DNA from: Chloroflexota bacterium | GTDB taxonomy: Bacteria; Chloroflexota; Anaerolineae; J102 | Direction: 5' to 3' | Length of the DNA stretch: 5,303 nucleotides | Assembly: GCA_024276255.1 (NCBI GenBank) | Contig: JAJRXO010000032.1 | Span: 1 to 5,303, forward strand | In this document: positions 1-5,161 of the stretch, one piece after another | How positions within the stretch are numbered: position 1 is the stretch's first letter | How the letters are laid out: the number at the start of each line of letters is the position of its first letter | Translations under genes and position numbers: made by a program | Notes under the pieces: model-generated | What the model was told of the DNA's origin: nothing | Databases searched by the model: none | Seen by the model: only the letters and a program-made list of their open reading frames with translations

Positions 1-7
1 CCGTTTT

Positions 8-32
8 GTAGCCCTGCGATTCATCGCAGGGC
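8..32. repeat. REP-like hairpin with 5' GTAG
   Basis: Positions 11-19 and 24-32 form a perfect 9-bp inverted repeat (GCCCTGCGA / TCGCAGGGC) around the loop TTCA, and the plus strand reads GTAG at 8-11, at the foot of the stem. A GTAG-type tetranucleotide beside a short GC-rich hairpin is how REP elements mobilised by RAYT (REP-associated tyrosine) transposases are built. Neither side has a T tract, so it is not a convincing intrinsic terminator on either strand. Only one copy is visible here, so calling it a repeat family member is inference; it could also be a stable 3' hairpin of the mogA transcript. Confidence 0.4.
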
Positions 33-178
33 ATTCCCCGGCCAATGCCGCCTTACATGGCGGGTGGCGATGTACCTGCCACAATTCAGGACACACCCGT
101 TGCGCGCGGCATATCTTTGCAAAAGGGTCTTGCTGACATTTCCCTGACAGCCCCCCATAACGTCCCGGCCGCACGGCG
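33..178. other. Intergenic stretch downstream of mogA, no gene supported
   Basis: I see no convincing reading frame with a ribosome binding site here. The one frame crossing it on the minus strand (332 down to 21) begins inside mogA and has no family resemblance. Small features are a 5-bp hairpin CCGCC/GGCGG at 48-63 and an imperfect dyad GCTG...CAGC near 132-151. Neither is followed by a T run in the direction of mogA transcription. Where the mogA transcript ends is not obvious. Confidence 0.5.
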
Positions 179-703
179 TCATGCCTGCCGCTGATGCTCG
201 CCGCGGCGGGCATGGCGAATGACGCCATCGCCGGGGCGCAGCAGTTCCAGGGCATGGGGCAACACGGGCCGCAACACGGCGAATTGCTCGCGTACGGCCT
301 TGGGGCTGCCGGAAAGATTGACGATCAGGCATTGCCCGCGCATGCCCGCCACCGCGCGCGAAAGCATGGCGTGGGGCGTCACGGCCAGCCCGGCCGCGCG
401 CATGGCCTCGGCCAAACCCGGAGCCTCACGCTCGATCACGTCGCGCGTGGCCTCGGGGGTGACATCGCGGGGGGCAAAGCCCGTGCCGCCGGTGGTCAGT
501 ATCAGGGCCACATCGTCATCGTCGGCCCACCGACGCAGCAGGGCGGCGATGCGCCCTCGATCGTCGGGCACCAGGCCGCGCAGCACCTGGGCATCAGGCC
601 AGAGTCCGCGCAGCAGCTCCACCAGCAGGGGGCCGCTGCGATCATCGGCCTCACCGGCGCTGGCGCTGTCACTGGCTGTGAGGATGGCAACTTTCAGGGT
701 CAT
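179..703 (-). CDS. mogA: Molybdopterin adenylyltransferase, MogA/MoaB family
   Basis: This 174-residue protein is a single MoCF-type domain that would act in the cytoplasm on molybdopterin. Family members adenylylate molybdopterin with ATP, the step before molybdate insertion. Visible motifs are SDSASAGEADDRSG (11-24) near the N-terminus, the TTGGTG loop (70-75) followed by RDVTPEAT (79-86) holding the conserved Asp80, and NLSGSPKAV (129-137). The last is normally NLPGSPKAV, so Ser131 replaces a usual proline. The length fits the short bacterial MogA/MoaB forms rather than the 195-residue E. coli MogA. The ATG at 703 has GAGG seven bases upstream (711-714). The gene follows the ribosomal operon but is separated from it by 189 bases and a terminator, so it is probably transcribed on its own. 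MogA and MoaB cannot be separated reliably by eye. Confidence 0.9.
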   Translation of the reverse strand: MTLKVAILTASDSASAGEADDRSGPLLVELLRGLWPDAQVLRGLVPDDRGRIAALLRRWADDDDVALILTTGGTGFAPRDVTPEATRDVIEREAPGLAEAMRAAGLAVTPHAMLSRAVAGMRGQCLIVNLSGSPKAVREQFAVLRPVLPHALELLRPGDGVIRHARRGEHQRQA

Positions 704-745
704 GATAATACCTCAGGAGAAAACAGATATGATTGACGCATCTGG

Positions 746-787
746 TACGTGAAGCAGGGAGGCAGATACGTGAAGCAGGGAGGCAGA
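746..787. repeat. Perfect 21-bp tandem repeat, two copies, upstream of mogA
   Basis: Two adjoining identical 21-base units lie at 746-766 and 767-787; each begins TACGTGAAG and ends GGAGGCAGA. They sit 43-84 bases upstream of the mogA ATG and 16 bases beyond the rpsI terminator, in the only room for a mogA promoter. A 21-bp period is two turns of B-DNA, so both copies face the same side of the helix, as in paired operator sites. The repeat is seen directly; regulatory use is inference, and replication slippage would give the same pattern. Confidence 0.8.
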
Positions 788-795
788 AAAGAAGG

Positions 796-814
796 CCAAC
801 GCAAAAAGCGTTGG
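796..814 (-). other. Alternative hairpin sharing an arm with the rpsI terminator
   Basis: In the minus-strand RNA, CCAACGC (814-808) can pair with a second GCGUUGG at 802-796, placing the five-U run in the loop. The same CCAACGC is the 3' arm of the terminator at 803-835, so the two folds exclude each other. At 7 bp against 13 bp, and formed later, this fold should normally lose. It is followed by a pyrimidine-rich stretch (CCUUCUUUUCUG). Confidence 0.45.
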
Positions 815-835
815 ATACAATCGTACCCAACGCTT
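803..835 (-). terminator. Intrinsic terminator of the ribosomal protein operon
   Basis: In the minus-strand RNA, AAGCGUUGG then GUAC (835-823) pairs with GUAU then CCAACGCUU (818-806) around the tetraloop GAUU (822-819). This is 13 consecutive pairs with one G-U. Three U's follow directly (805-803), or five counting the two paired at the stem base. The stem begins 57 bases after the rpsI stop and points away from rpsI, so it should end the rpsM-rpsI transcript and insulate mogA. The U run is short, so termination may be partial. Confidence 0.75.
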
Positions 836-857
836 GCTGATCTGACAATTTGTCCCC

Positions 858-878
858 GTCTCGTCACAAGGACGAGGC
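858..878 (-). other. Short hairpin just after the rpsI stop codon
   Basis: Positions 858-865 (GTCTCGTC) and 871-878 (GACGAGGC) form an 8-bp stem, one pair being a G-T wobble, around a 5-base loop. It lies about 14 bases after the rpsI stop and before the main terminator. No T run follows it. It may protect the 3' end of the message or slow polymerase before the terminator; that role is inference. Confidence 0.4.
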
Positions 879-892
879 AAGCCGGGATGGGT

Positions 893-1294
893 TTAGCGCT
901 TGGTGTACTGAGGCGCTTTGCGGGCGCGTTTGAGACCGGGTTTTTTGCGCTCTTTCTCGCGAGCATCGCGGGTAAGCATGCCGGCCTTTTTCAATACAGC
1001 ACGCAGTTGCGGGTCCACCACGATGAGGGCGCGGGCAATGCCCAGGCGCACCGCGTCGGCCTGACCGGCAATGCCACCACCTTTCGCCAGTACAGAAATA
1101 TTGTACTGGGATTCGGCGTCGACCAGGCGCAGGGGTTCCAGTATGCGCAACTGATCCATCAGGCGGGGGAAGTATTCGGTCATGGGCTTGCCATTGACCA
1201 CAAATTCGGGATTCTCGCTGGCAGGATACAGGCGCACACGGGCTGTGGCGCTCTTCCGCCGGCCTACACTTTCATAATAGGTCTGATCCGACAT
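893..1294 (-). CDS. rpsI: 30S ribosomal protein S9
   Basis: This 133-residue protein is full length for S9 (about 130 in E. coli). It belongs to the head of the small subunit, where its C-terminal tail reaches the P-site tRNA. The N-terminal GRRKSATARVRLYP (11-24), the central signature GGGIAGQADAVRLGIARAL (72-90) and the basic tail KKPGLKRARKAPQYTKR ending in the conserved Lys-Arg are all present. The ATG at 1294 follows the rplM stop by 13 bases and has GAGG seven bases upstream, so it is cotranscribed with rplM, the usual L13-S9 pair. It is the last gene before the terminator at 803-835. I see nothing unusual in it. Confidence 0.98.
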   Translation of the reverse strand: MSDQTYYESVGRRKSATARVRLYPASENPEFVVNGKPMTEYFPRLMDQLRILEPLRLVDAESQYNISVLAKGGGIAGQADAVRLGIARALIVVDPQLRAVLKKAGMLTRDAREKERKKPGLKRARKAPQYTKR

Positions 1295-1307
1295 GCATCA
1301 ACCTCTC

Positions 1308-1739
1308 TTACAATTCCAGGGGCTGGGGTTTTTGGGCGGTATGGGGGTGGGTAGGGGCCGCATACACTTTGAGCTTTTTGAACATCTTGCGGCCGAGGCG
1401 GTTCTTGGGCAACATGCCTTTCACGGCCAATTGCAGGACGCGTTCTGGATGTGTGTCCAGCATGCGCCGCAGAGAGATTTTCTTAAGGCCTCCGATGTAG
1501 CCGCTGTGGCGATAGTAAATCTTCTGATCGAGGCGTTTGCCTGTGACGCGAATTTTGTCGGCATTGATGACGATCACAAAATCGCCACAATCGACATGCG
1601 GGGTGTAAATGGGCTTGTGTTTACCGCGCAGGATGCTGGCAATTTCGGTGGCCAGACGCCCCAGGGTTTTACCCGAAGCATCCACCACAAACCATTGCCG
1701 CTCGATTTCATGGGGTTTGGCGCTGAATGTCTTTCTCAC
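1308..1739 (-). CDS. rplM: 50S ribosomal protein L13
   Basis: This 143-residue protein matches the usual L13 length (142 in E. coli). L13 binds 23S rRNA early in assembly of the large subunit. Diagnostic stretches are WFVVDASGKTLGRLATEIA (16-34), LRGKHKPIYTPHVDCGDFV (37-55), YYRHSGYIGG (75-84) and the signature AVKGMLPKNRLGR (105-117). It starts with GTG at 1739, supported by AAGGAG eight bases upstream and by alignment of residue 1 with the family start. It follows truA by 57 bases, a gap with a hairpin at 1763-1787, and precedes rpsI by 13. The sequence resembles Chloroflexota and Gram-positive forms more than enteric ones. Confidence 0.98.
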   Translation of the reverse strand: MRKTFSAKPHEIERQWFVVDASGKTLGRLATEIASILRGKHKPIYTPHVDCGDFVIVINADKIRVTGKRLDQKIYYRHSGYIGGLKKISLRRMLDTHPERVLQLAVKGMLPKNRLGRKMFKKLKVYAAPTHPHTAQKPQPLEL

Positions 1740-1747
1740 TGATCTAT

Positions 1748-1753
1748 CTCCTT
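1748..1753 (-). promoter_or_regulatory. Ribosome binding site for the rplM GTG start
   Basis: The minus strand reads AAGGAG at 1753-1748, eight bases before the GTG at 1739-1737. This is a near-ideal Shine-Dalgarno match and decides the start despite the codon not being ATG. Confidence 0.85.
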
Positions 1754-1762
1754 GCTAGGCGT

Positions 1763-1787
1763 CGCCGCGCAGCCTGTGCGCTGGGCG
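1763..1787 (-). promoter_or_regulatory. Hairpin in the rplM leader
   Basis: In the minus-strand RNA, CGCC (1787-1784), a CA bulge, and GCGCA (1781-1777) pair with UGCGC (1771-1767) and GGCG (1766-1763) around the loop CAGGC. That is 9 pairs with one 2-base bulge. It ends 9 bases before the AAGGAG of rplM and lies wholly in the truA-rplM gap. There is no U run, so it is not a standard terminator. L13 leader RNAs are known in Firmicutes, but I cannot show that this belongs to that class; bulged stems ahead of ribosomal genes often bind the encoded protein. Confidence 0.4.
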
Positions 1788-1796
1788 TTGCTTAGA

Positions 1797-2609
1797 TCAT
1801 AGACGTAGGTTAGGATAGCTGACTGCCATCAGGATCAGGCCTTGCGGTGGGGCTGGGGGGGCCGAAAGGCGCCGAAGCTGCTGGCGAAGAATGGATTGGA
1901 AGGCAGAGGATGTAATTTGCTGTCGGCCAACCTGAATCAGGGTGCCGACCAGGTTGCGCACCATGTGGCGCAGAAACGCGTTGGCAATGATATCGAAAAA
2001 CAGCAGGTCGTGGTGACGGCTGAATTCAGCCTGAAAAACCTGACGCACGCTGTTGTTGCCCTGGGGCGGCTGGCCAAAACTGGCGAAGTCATGTTCGCCG
2101 ATGAGATGGGAGGCGGCCGCCTGCATGGCGTCCTCATCGAGATCGGAACCGATCTCCCAAGCGTAGCGTGCTCGCAGGGGATCGTGGCCCGACCAGCATC
2201 CGAATTGGTAACGGTACCAGCGCCGGGTGGCGCTGAAGCGGGGATGAAAGTCGTCTGCCACCCGTTGCAGGGCCAGCACGCTGATATCGGATGGCAGGAG
2301 AGCGTTCAGGCCTCGCTGTAGATCGGCGACGCTGTGCCGCCAGCGGCTGCGAAAGGCAATGACCTGACCCTGGGCGTGGACTCCGGCGTCGGTGCGGCCG
2401 GCGCCGATCACGCGTACGGATTCCTGAGTCAGTCGCTGCAGCGCTCGCTCCAGCTCGCCCTGCACTGTGCGCCCGTGCTTCTGATACTGGAAGCCCTTGA
2501 AATCGGTGCCATCGTAGGCAATGCGGGCGGCATAGTGGGGCAGAGCGGATTGAGGGGTGCTGATATCACTCGACAAGTTCGATGATGGCCATGGGGGCGC
2601 CGTCGCCAT
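1797..2609 (-). CDS. truA: tRNA pseudouridine(38-40) synthase TruA
   Basis: TruA isomerises uridines 38, 39 and 40 in the tRNA anticodon arm to pseudouridine. The family signature GAGRTDAGVHAQGQ holds the catalytic aspartate (Asp74 in the 270-residue form). Further conserved stretches are the N-terminal RIAYDGTDFKGFQ, the FSATRRWYRYQF region with the active-site tyrosine, and the C-terminal ANAFLRHMVRNLVGTL. The start is uncertain. The ATG at 2609 (chosen) has GGGG seven bases upstream and overlaps rplQ by 44 bases. A TTG at 2576 would give 259 residues, closer to where the family homology starts, and an 11-base overlap, but has no clear ribosome binding site. Even with the TTG, the 17 or so residues before the first conserved strand look non-conserved. 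Overlap with rplQ implies cotranscription and probably translational coupling. Confidence 0.93.
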   Translation of the reverse strand: MATAPPWPSSNLSSDISTPQSALPHYAARIAYDGTDFKGFQYQKHGRTVQGELERALQRLTQESVRVIGAGRTDAGVHAQGQVIAFRSRWRHSVADLQRGLNALLPSDISVLALQRVADDFHPRFSATRRWYRYQFGCWSGHDPLRARYAWEIGSDLDEDAMQAAASHLIGEHDFASFGQPPQGNNSVRQVFQAEFSRHHDLLFFDIIANAFLRHMVRNLVGTLIQVGRQQITSSAFQSILRQQLRRLSAPPAPPQGLILMAVSYPNLRL

Positions 2610-2937
2610 GGCGTGGCCCCATCTTGAAGATGCGGGTGTAGCCACCGGGGCGATCAGCATAGCGCTCGCCCAGTTCATCGTACACGCGAGCAGCGATCTC
2701 GGGATCGTTCAGGCGAGCTACGAGCAAGCGACGGGCATGCACTTCGCTGATGCGGCCACTGCGTCCGCGCTTGGCAATGGTGATCATGCGTTCTGCCAGC
2801 GGACGGATAGCCTTGGCCTTGGCTTCAGTGGTTTCAATCTGTCCGTGACGGAAGAGTTCGGTAATAAGATTCTTGAAAAGGGCTTTCCTGTGGCCGGAGG
2901 AGCGGCCCAGGGTGCGCCCGTAACGTTGGTGTCTCAT
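2566..2937 (-). CDS. rplQ: 50S ribosomal protein L17
   Basis: This 123-residue protein is full length for the shorter L17 forms; E. coli has 127 with a longer acidic tail. L17 lies near the peptide exit tunnel of the large subunit. It shows MRHQRYGRTLGRSSGHRKALFKNL at the N-terminus, IETTEAKAKAIRPLAE (34-49) and the signature RPGGYTRIFKMGPRHGDGAPMAIIELVE (96-123). The end in ...IELVE with no tail is the Gram-positive and Chloroflexota type. The ATG at 2937 has GGAGA eight bases upstream and follows the rpoA stop by 25 bases. rplQ after rpoA is the ancestral order. Its 3' end overlaps the start of truA. Confidence 0.98.
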   Translation of the reverse strand: MRHQRYGRTLGRSSGHRKALFKNLITELFRHGQIETTEAKAKAIRPLAERMITIAKRGRSGRISEVHARRLLVARLNDPEIAARVYDELGERYADRPGGYTRIFKMGPRHGDGAPMAIIELVE

Positions 2938-2962
2938 GTGTTAATTCTCCGAAGGCTAGAGA

Positions 2963-3937
2963 CTAGGATTCTTCGCCGGGGATGTAGTCGATGTACTGTA
3001 GATAGTCTCTCTCGGCCAGATTGGTGATGAGTTCTTGCAGCGATTTGCGGCCGAAATTGCGGATGGCGAGCATTTCCGCCTCGCCCTGCTCCAGCTTGAG
3101 CAGAACTTCGCCTACTTTGGTGATGCCTGCGCGCTTGAGGCAGTTGTAGGAGCGCATCGACAGCGACAGGTCTTCAATGGGCTGCTCGGCCACCTCGGCG
3201 GGGATGCCGCCAGTAGCCTGCACAACCTCTGTCTGCGGCACCATTTCCACGCCGGCCACCATCGAGAAATGTTCCACCAGAATGCGCGCCGATTTCTTCA
3301 GCGCTTCTTCGGGGTCAATGGTGCCATCGCTCCAGATCTCGAGGATCAGACGATCGAAATCAGTGTCGCCACCCACACGTGTCTGTTCCACATCGTAGTT
3401 GACACGACGGATGGGGCTGAAGATGGCATCGATGGGCAGTTCGCCAATAGGTAGTTTGGGACGACCATCAGCCTCGGCGGGCAGATAGCCCTTGCCGCGA
3501 GAGACAGTCAGTTCCATGTCGAATTCGGCATCCGGAGCATCCAGCGTCAGCAGGTAATGCTCGGGATTGACGATCTCAACCTCGGGGGGCGTGTTGATGT
3601 CGGCGCCGGTAATGGGGCCTGCCCCCTTGGCCTGCACAAAAATGCGCACAGGTTCTTCGCTAAAAAGCTTCAGACGCAGTTGTTTGAGGTTGAGGATGAG
3701 TTGTGTGGTGTCTTCTCGGGCGCCGGGGATGGGTGAAAACTCGTGATAGATATCATTGATGCGCACCGAAGTCACAGCGGCGCCGGGTAATGCCGAGAGC
3801 AGAACCCGCCGTAATGCGTTACCCAAGGTGATGCCGAAACCGCTTTCCAGCGGACCAATCTCAAACCGAGCGTAACGTTCTGTACGGGCCGTGCAATCAA
3901 TTCTGGGCATGACCGGTTGTAATTCCTGGTTAATCAC
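2963..3937 (-). CDS. rpoA: DNA-directed RNA polymerase subunit alpha
   Basis: Alpha dimerises to nucleate polymerase core assembly, and its C-terminal domain contacts UP elements and activators. Numbered from the GTG at 3937 (324 residues), the N-terminal domain spans about 8-230 with GFGITLGNALRRVLLS (33-48) and PGAAVTS (51-57). A linker rich in Ala, Glu and Val follows. The C-terminal domain (about 254-310) has RSYNCLK with Arg262, aligned to E. coli Arg265, and GRKS at 296-299, so its DNA-contact surface is intact. I prefer GTG because GGAGG lies five bases upstream (3943-3947) and the resulting N-terminus, VINQELQPVMPRIDC, fits the family length. An in-frame ATG at 3961 would add eight residues but has no visible ribosome binding site. 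It lies between rpsD and rplQ as is standard. Confidence 0.97.
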   Translation of the reverse strand: MINQELQPVMPRIDCTARTERYARFEIGPLESGFGITLGNALRRVLLSALPGAAVTSVRINDIYHEFSPIPGAREDTTQLILNLKQLRLKLFSEEPVRIFVQAKGAGPITGADINTPPEVEIVNPEHYLLTLDAPDAEFDMELTVSRGKGYLPAEADGRPKLPIGELPIDAIFSPIRRVNYDVEQTRVGGDTDFDRLILEIWSDGTIDPEEALKKSARILVEHFSMVAGVEMVPQTEVVQATGGIPAEVAEQPIEDLSLSMRSYNCLKRAGITKVGEVLLKLEQGEAEMLAIRNFGRKSLQELITNLAERDYLQYIDYIPGEES

Positions 3938-3942
3938 TTGGG

Positions 3943-3947
3943 CCTCC
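3943..3947 (-). promoter_or_regulatory. Ribosome binding site favouring the rpoA GTG start
   Basis: The minus strand reads GGAGG at 3947-3943, five bases before GTG at 3937-3935. The alternative ATG at 3961 is preceded by CATCTGTCCATTAG, with no purine-rich match. This site is what moves the start inward. Confidence 0.7.
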
Positions 3948-4023
3948 GAAAGACCTGCCATCTAATGGACAGATGACAAACGAGCGAATTTTTCTGGCAA
4001 GAGCAGGGCGCCAATCGCGGAGA

Positions 4024-4656
4024 TCAGCGACTGTAATACTCGACAATCAGTTGCTCGTTGATGGGAATATCGATGTCAGAGCGTTCGGGCAATCCGACGA
4101 CGGTACCCGACATGGCCGCGGCATCCAGTGTCAACCATTGCGGTGGCACATGTTTGGCCAGCGATTCTGCCCGATCTTTGAAATAGCTTTTCGAGCGGCT
4201 GTTCTCGCGCACAGATATCACATCGCCGGGCTGAACCGAGTAAGAGGCGATATCGAGCTTATGGCCGTTAACGGCAATGTGGCCGTGGGTAACGAGCTGG
4301 CGCGCCTGCGCCCGCGAGCTGGCAAAGCCCAGACGGAATACCGTGTTATCCAGCCGGCGCTCCAGCAACTGCAGGAGCGTGGCGCCGGTAAGGCCTTTTA
4401 CCTTTACGGCCTGCTGGAAATAGCGGCGGAACTGGCGTTCGTACACACCATACACACGGCGAGCTTTTTGTTTTTCACGCAACTGACGGCCGTAGTCAGA
4501 GACTTTGCGGCGTCGACGCGTATTACCCTGCATACCGGGCGGGTAATTGCGTTTGTCAATTGCACATTTGGTTTTGTAACAACGTTCTCCCTTGAGGAAG
4601 AGCTTCATGCCTTCGCGACGGCATAATTTACATACGGAATCAGTGTATCGAGCCAT
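4024..4656 (-). CDS. rpsD: 30S ribosomal protein S4, zinc-motif (C+) form
   Basis: This 210-residue protein is a primary 16S rRNA binder that starts assembly of the small-subunit body and lines the mRNA entry channel. The N-terminus holds Cys9, Cys12, Cys26 and Cys31 (CKLC...CYKTKC), the zinc-binding set found in Thermus and Gram-positive S4 and lost in E. coli S4. Next come SDYGRQLREKQKARRVYGVYERQFR (53-77) and the S4 RNA-binding domain (about 98-160) with ERRLDNTVFRLGF, SRAQARQLVTHGHIAVNG and VQPGDVISVRE. The C-terminus INEQLIVEYYSR is canonical. The MARY start at 4656 is family-typical. Its best ribosome binding site, GGAGG, is 12 bases away, and an ATG-TAA lies between. In many bacteria S4 represses its own operon; I cannot identify its target here. 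Confidence 0.98.
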   Translation of the reverse strand: MARYTDSVCKLCRREGMKLFLKGERCYKTKCAIDKRNYPPGMQGNTRRRRKVSDYGRQLREKQKARRVYGVYERQFRRYFQQAVKVKGLTGATLLQLLERRLDNTVFRLGFASSRAQARQLVTHGHIAVNGHKLDIASYSVQPGDVISVRENSRSKSYFKDRAESLAKHVPPQWLTLDAAAMSGTVVGLPERSDIDIPINEQLIVEYYSR

Positions 4657-4668
4657 TAATTACATTAT

Positions 4669-4673
4669 CCTCC
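4669..4673 (-). promoter_or_regulatory. Distant ribosome binding site of rpsD
   Basis: GGAGG (4673-4669) lies 12 bases before the rpsD ATG, longer than the usual 5-9. The spacer reads ATAATGTAATTA and contains an in-frame ATG (4665-4663) followed at once by TAA (4662-4660), only three bases from the GGAGG. The arrangement could lower initiation or hold a ribosome at a start-stop codon pair. Confidence 0.55.
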
Positions 4674-4709
4674 AGCGTTCAGGCAACGCGGGTCTCGAAT
4701 AAAGATGAA

Positions 4710-5114
4710 CTAAACGCGCCGCTTCTTGGGTGGGCGGCAACCGTTGTGAGGAAGTGGAGTGACATCGGTGATGGATGTCACGGTGATACCAGCCCCCATC
4801 AGGGCACGAATAGCGGCTTCGCGGCCGGGGCCAGGCCCCTTGACGAAAACGTCAACCTCGCGCACACCAAAGTCGGCAGCCTGAGAGGCAGCACTGCGAC
4901 CGGCCAGCTGTGCAGCATACGGCGTGCTCTTGCGCGAGCCCTTAAAGCCCGAGCTGCCGGCGCTGGCCCAGCACAGGGTGTTGCCCTGGGGATCGGTGAT
5001 GGTGATGATGGTGTTGTTGTAGGTAGCCAGGATATGTGCCTGGCCATGCGGGACATTGCGGCGTTCTTTTTTGGAGCCACCGCGCCGACCTCGAGATGAT
5101 TGTCGTTTTGCCAT
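4710..5114 (-). CDS. rpsK: 30S ribosomal protein S11
   Basis: This 134-residue protein (129 in E. coli) lies on the small-subunit platform beside the mRNA exit and contacts helices near the Shine-Dalgarno duplex. After a basic N-terminal tail (1-20), it shows GQAHILATYNNTIITITD (24-41), SSGFKGSRKSTPYAAQ (54-69), VFVKGPGPGREAAIRAL (89-105) and the invariant tail PHNGCRPPKKRRV (122-134). The ATG at 5114 has AAGGT 10 bases upstream. The gene follows rpsM by 47 bases and precedes rpsD by 53, as in the standard alpha operon. Nothing in it is broken or unusual. Confidence 0.98.
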   Translation of the reverse strand: MAKRQSSRGRRGGSKKERRNVPHGQAHILATYNNTIITITDPQGNTLCWASAGSSGFKGSRKSTPYAAQLAGRSAASQAADFGVREVDVFVKGPGPGREAAIRALMGAGITVTSITDVTPLPHNGCRPPKKRRV

Positions 5115-5161
5115 AGTTTCGTGTTACCTTGCAAACAGATATGAAAAGAGGAGAGCTACGC

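Noticed and set aside
130..161. Plus-strand TTGCTG ... CATAAC as a promoter
   Set aside because: The spacer is 20 bases, both boxes are weak, and there is no plus-strand gene downstream for it to serve.
194..736. Long plus-strand frames across mogA (180 and 177 aa)
   Set aside because: They are low-complexity, rich in Gly, Ala, His, Arg and Ser, have no family resemblance, and lie antisense to a clear MoCF-domain gene in GC-rich DNA.
724..753. Possible mogA promoter: TTCACG (753-748) and CATATC (731-726), 16-base spacer
   Set aside because: Matches to the consensus are only 4/6 and 3/6, and the -35 candidate lies inside the tandem repeat. A mogA promoter is expected near here, but this one is not well enough supported to list.
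844..854. Palindrome GACAA-T-TTGTC between rpsI and its terminator
   Set aside because: The one-base centre cannot form an RNA hairpin, and an 11-bp dyad is within chance expectation. No regulatory role is supported.
3973..4626. 217-aa plus-strand frame antisense to rpsD
   Set aside because: It is the complement of a fully conserved S4 gene and shows no domain or ribosome binding site of note. Other plus-strand frames opposite rpoA, rplM, rpsI, truA and rpsK were rejected for the same reason.
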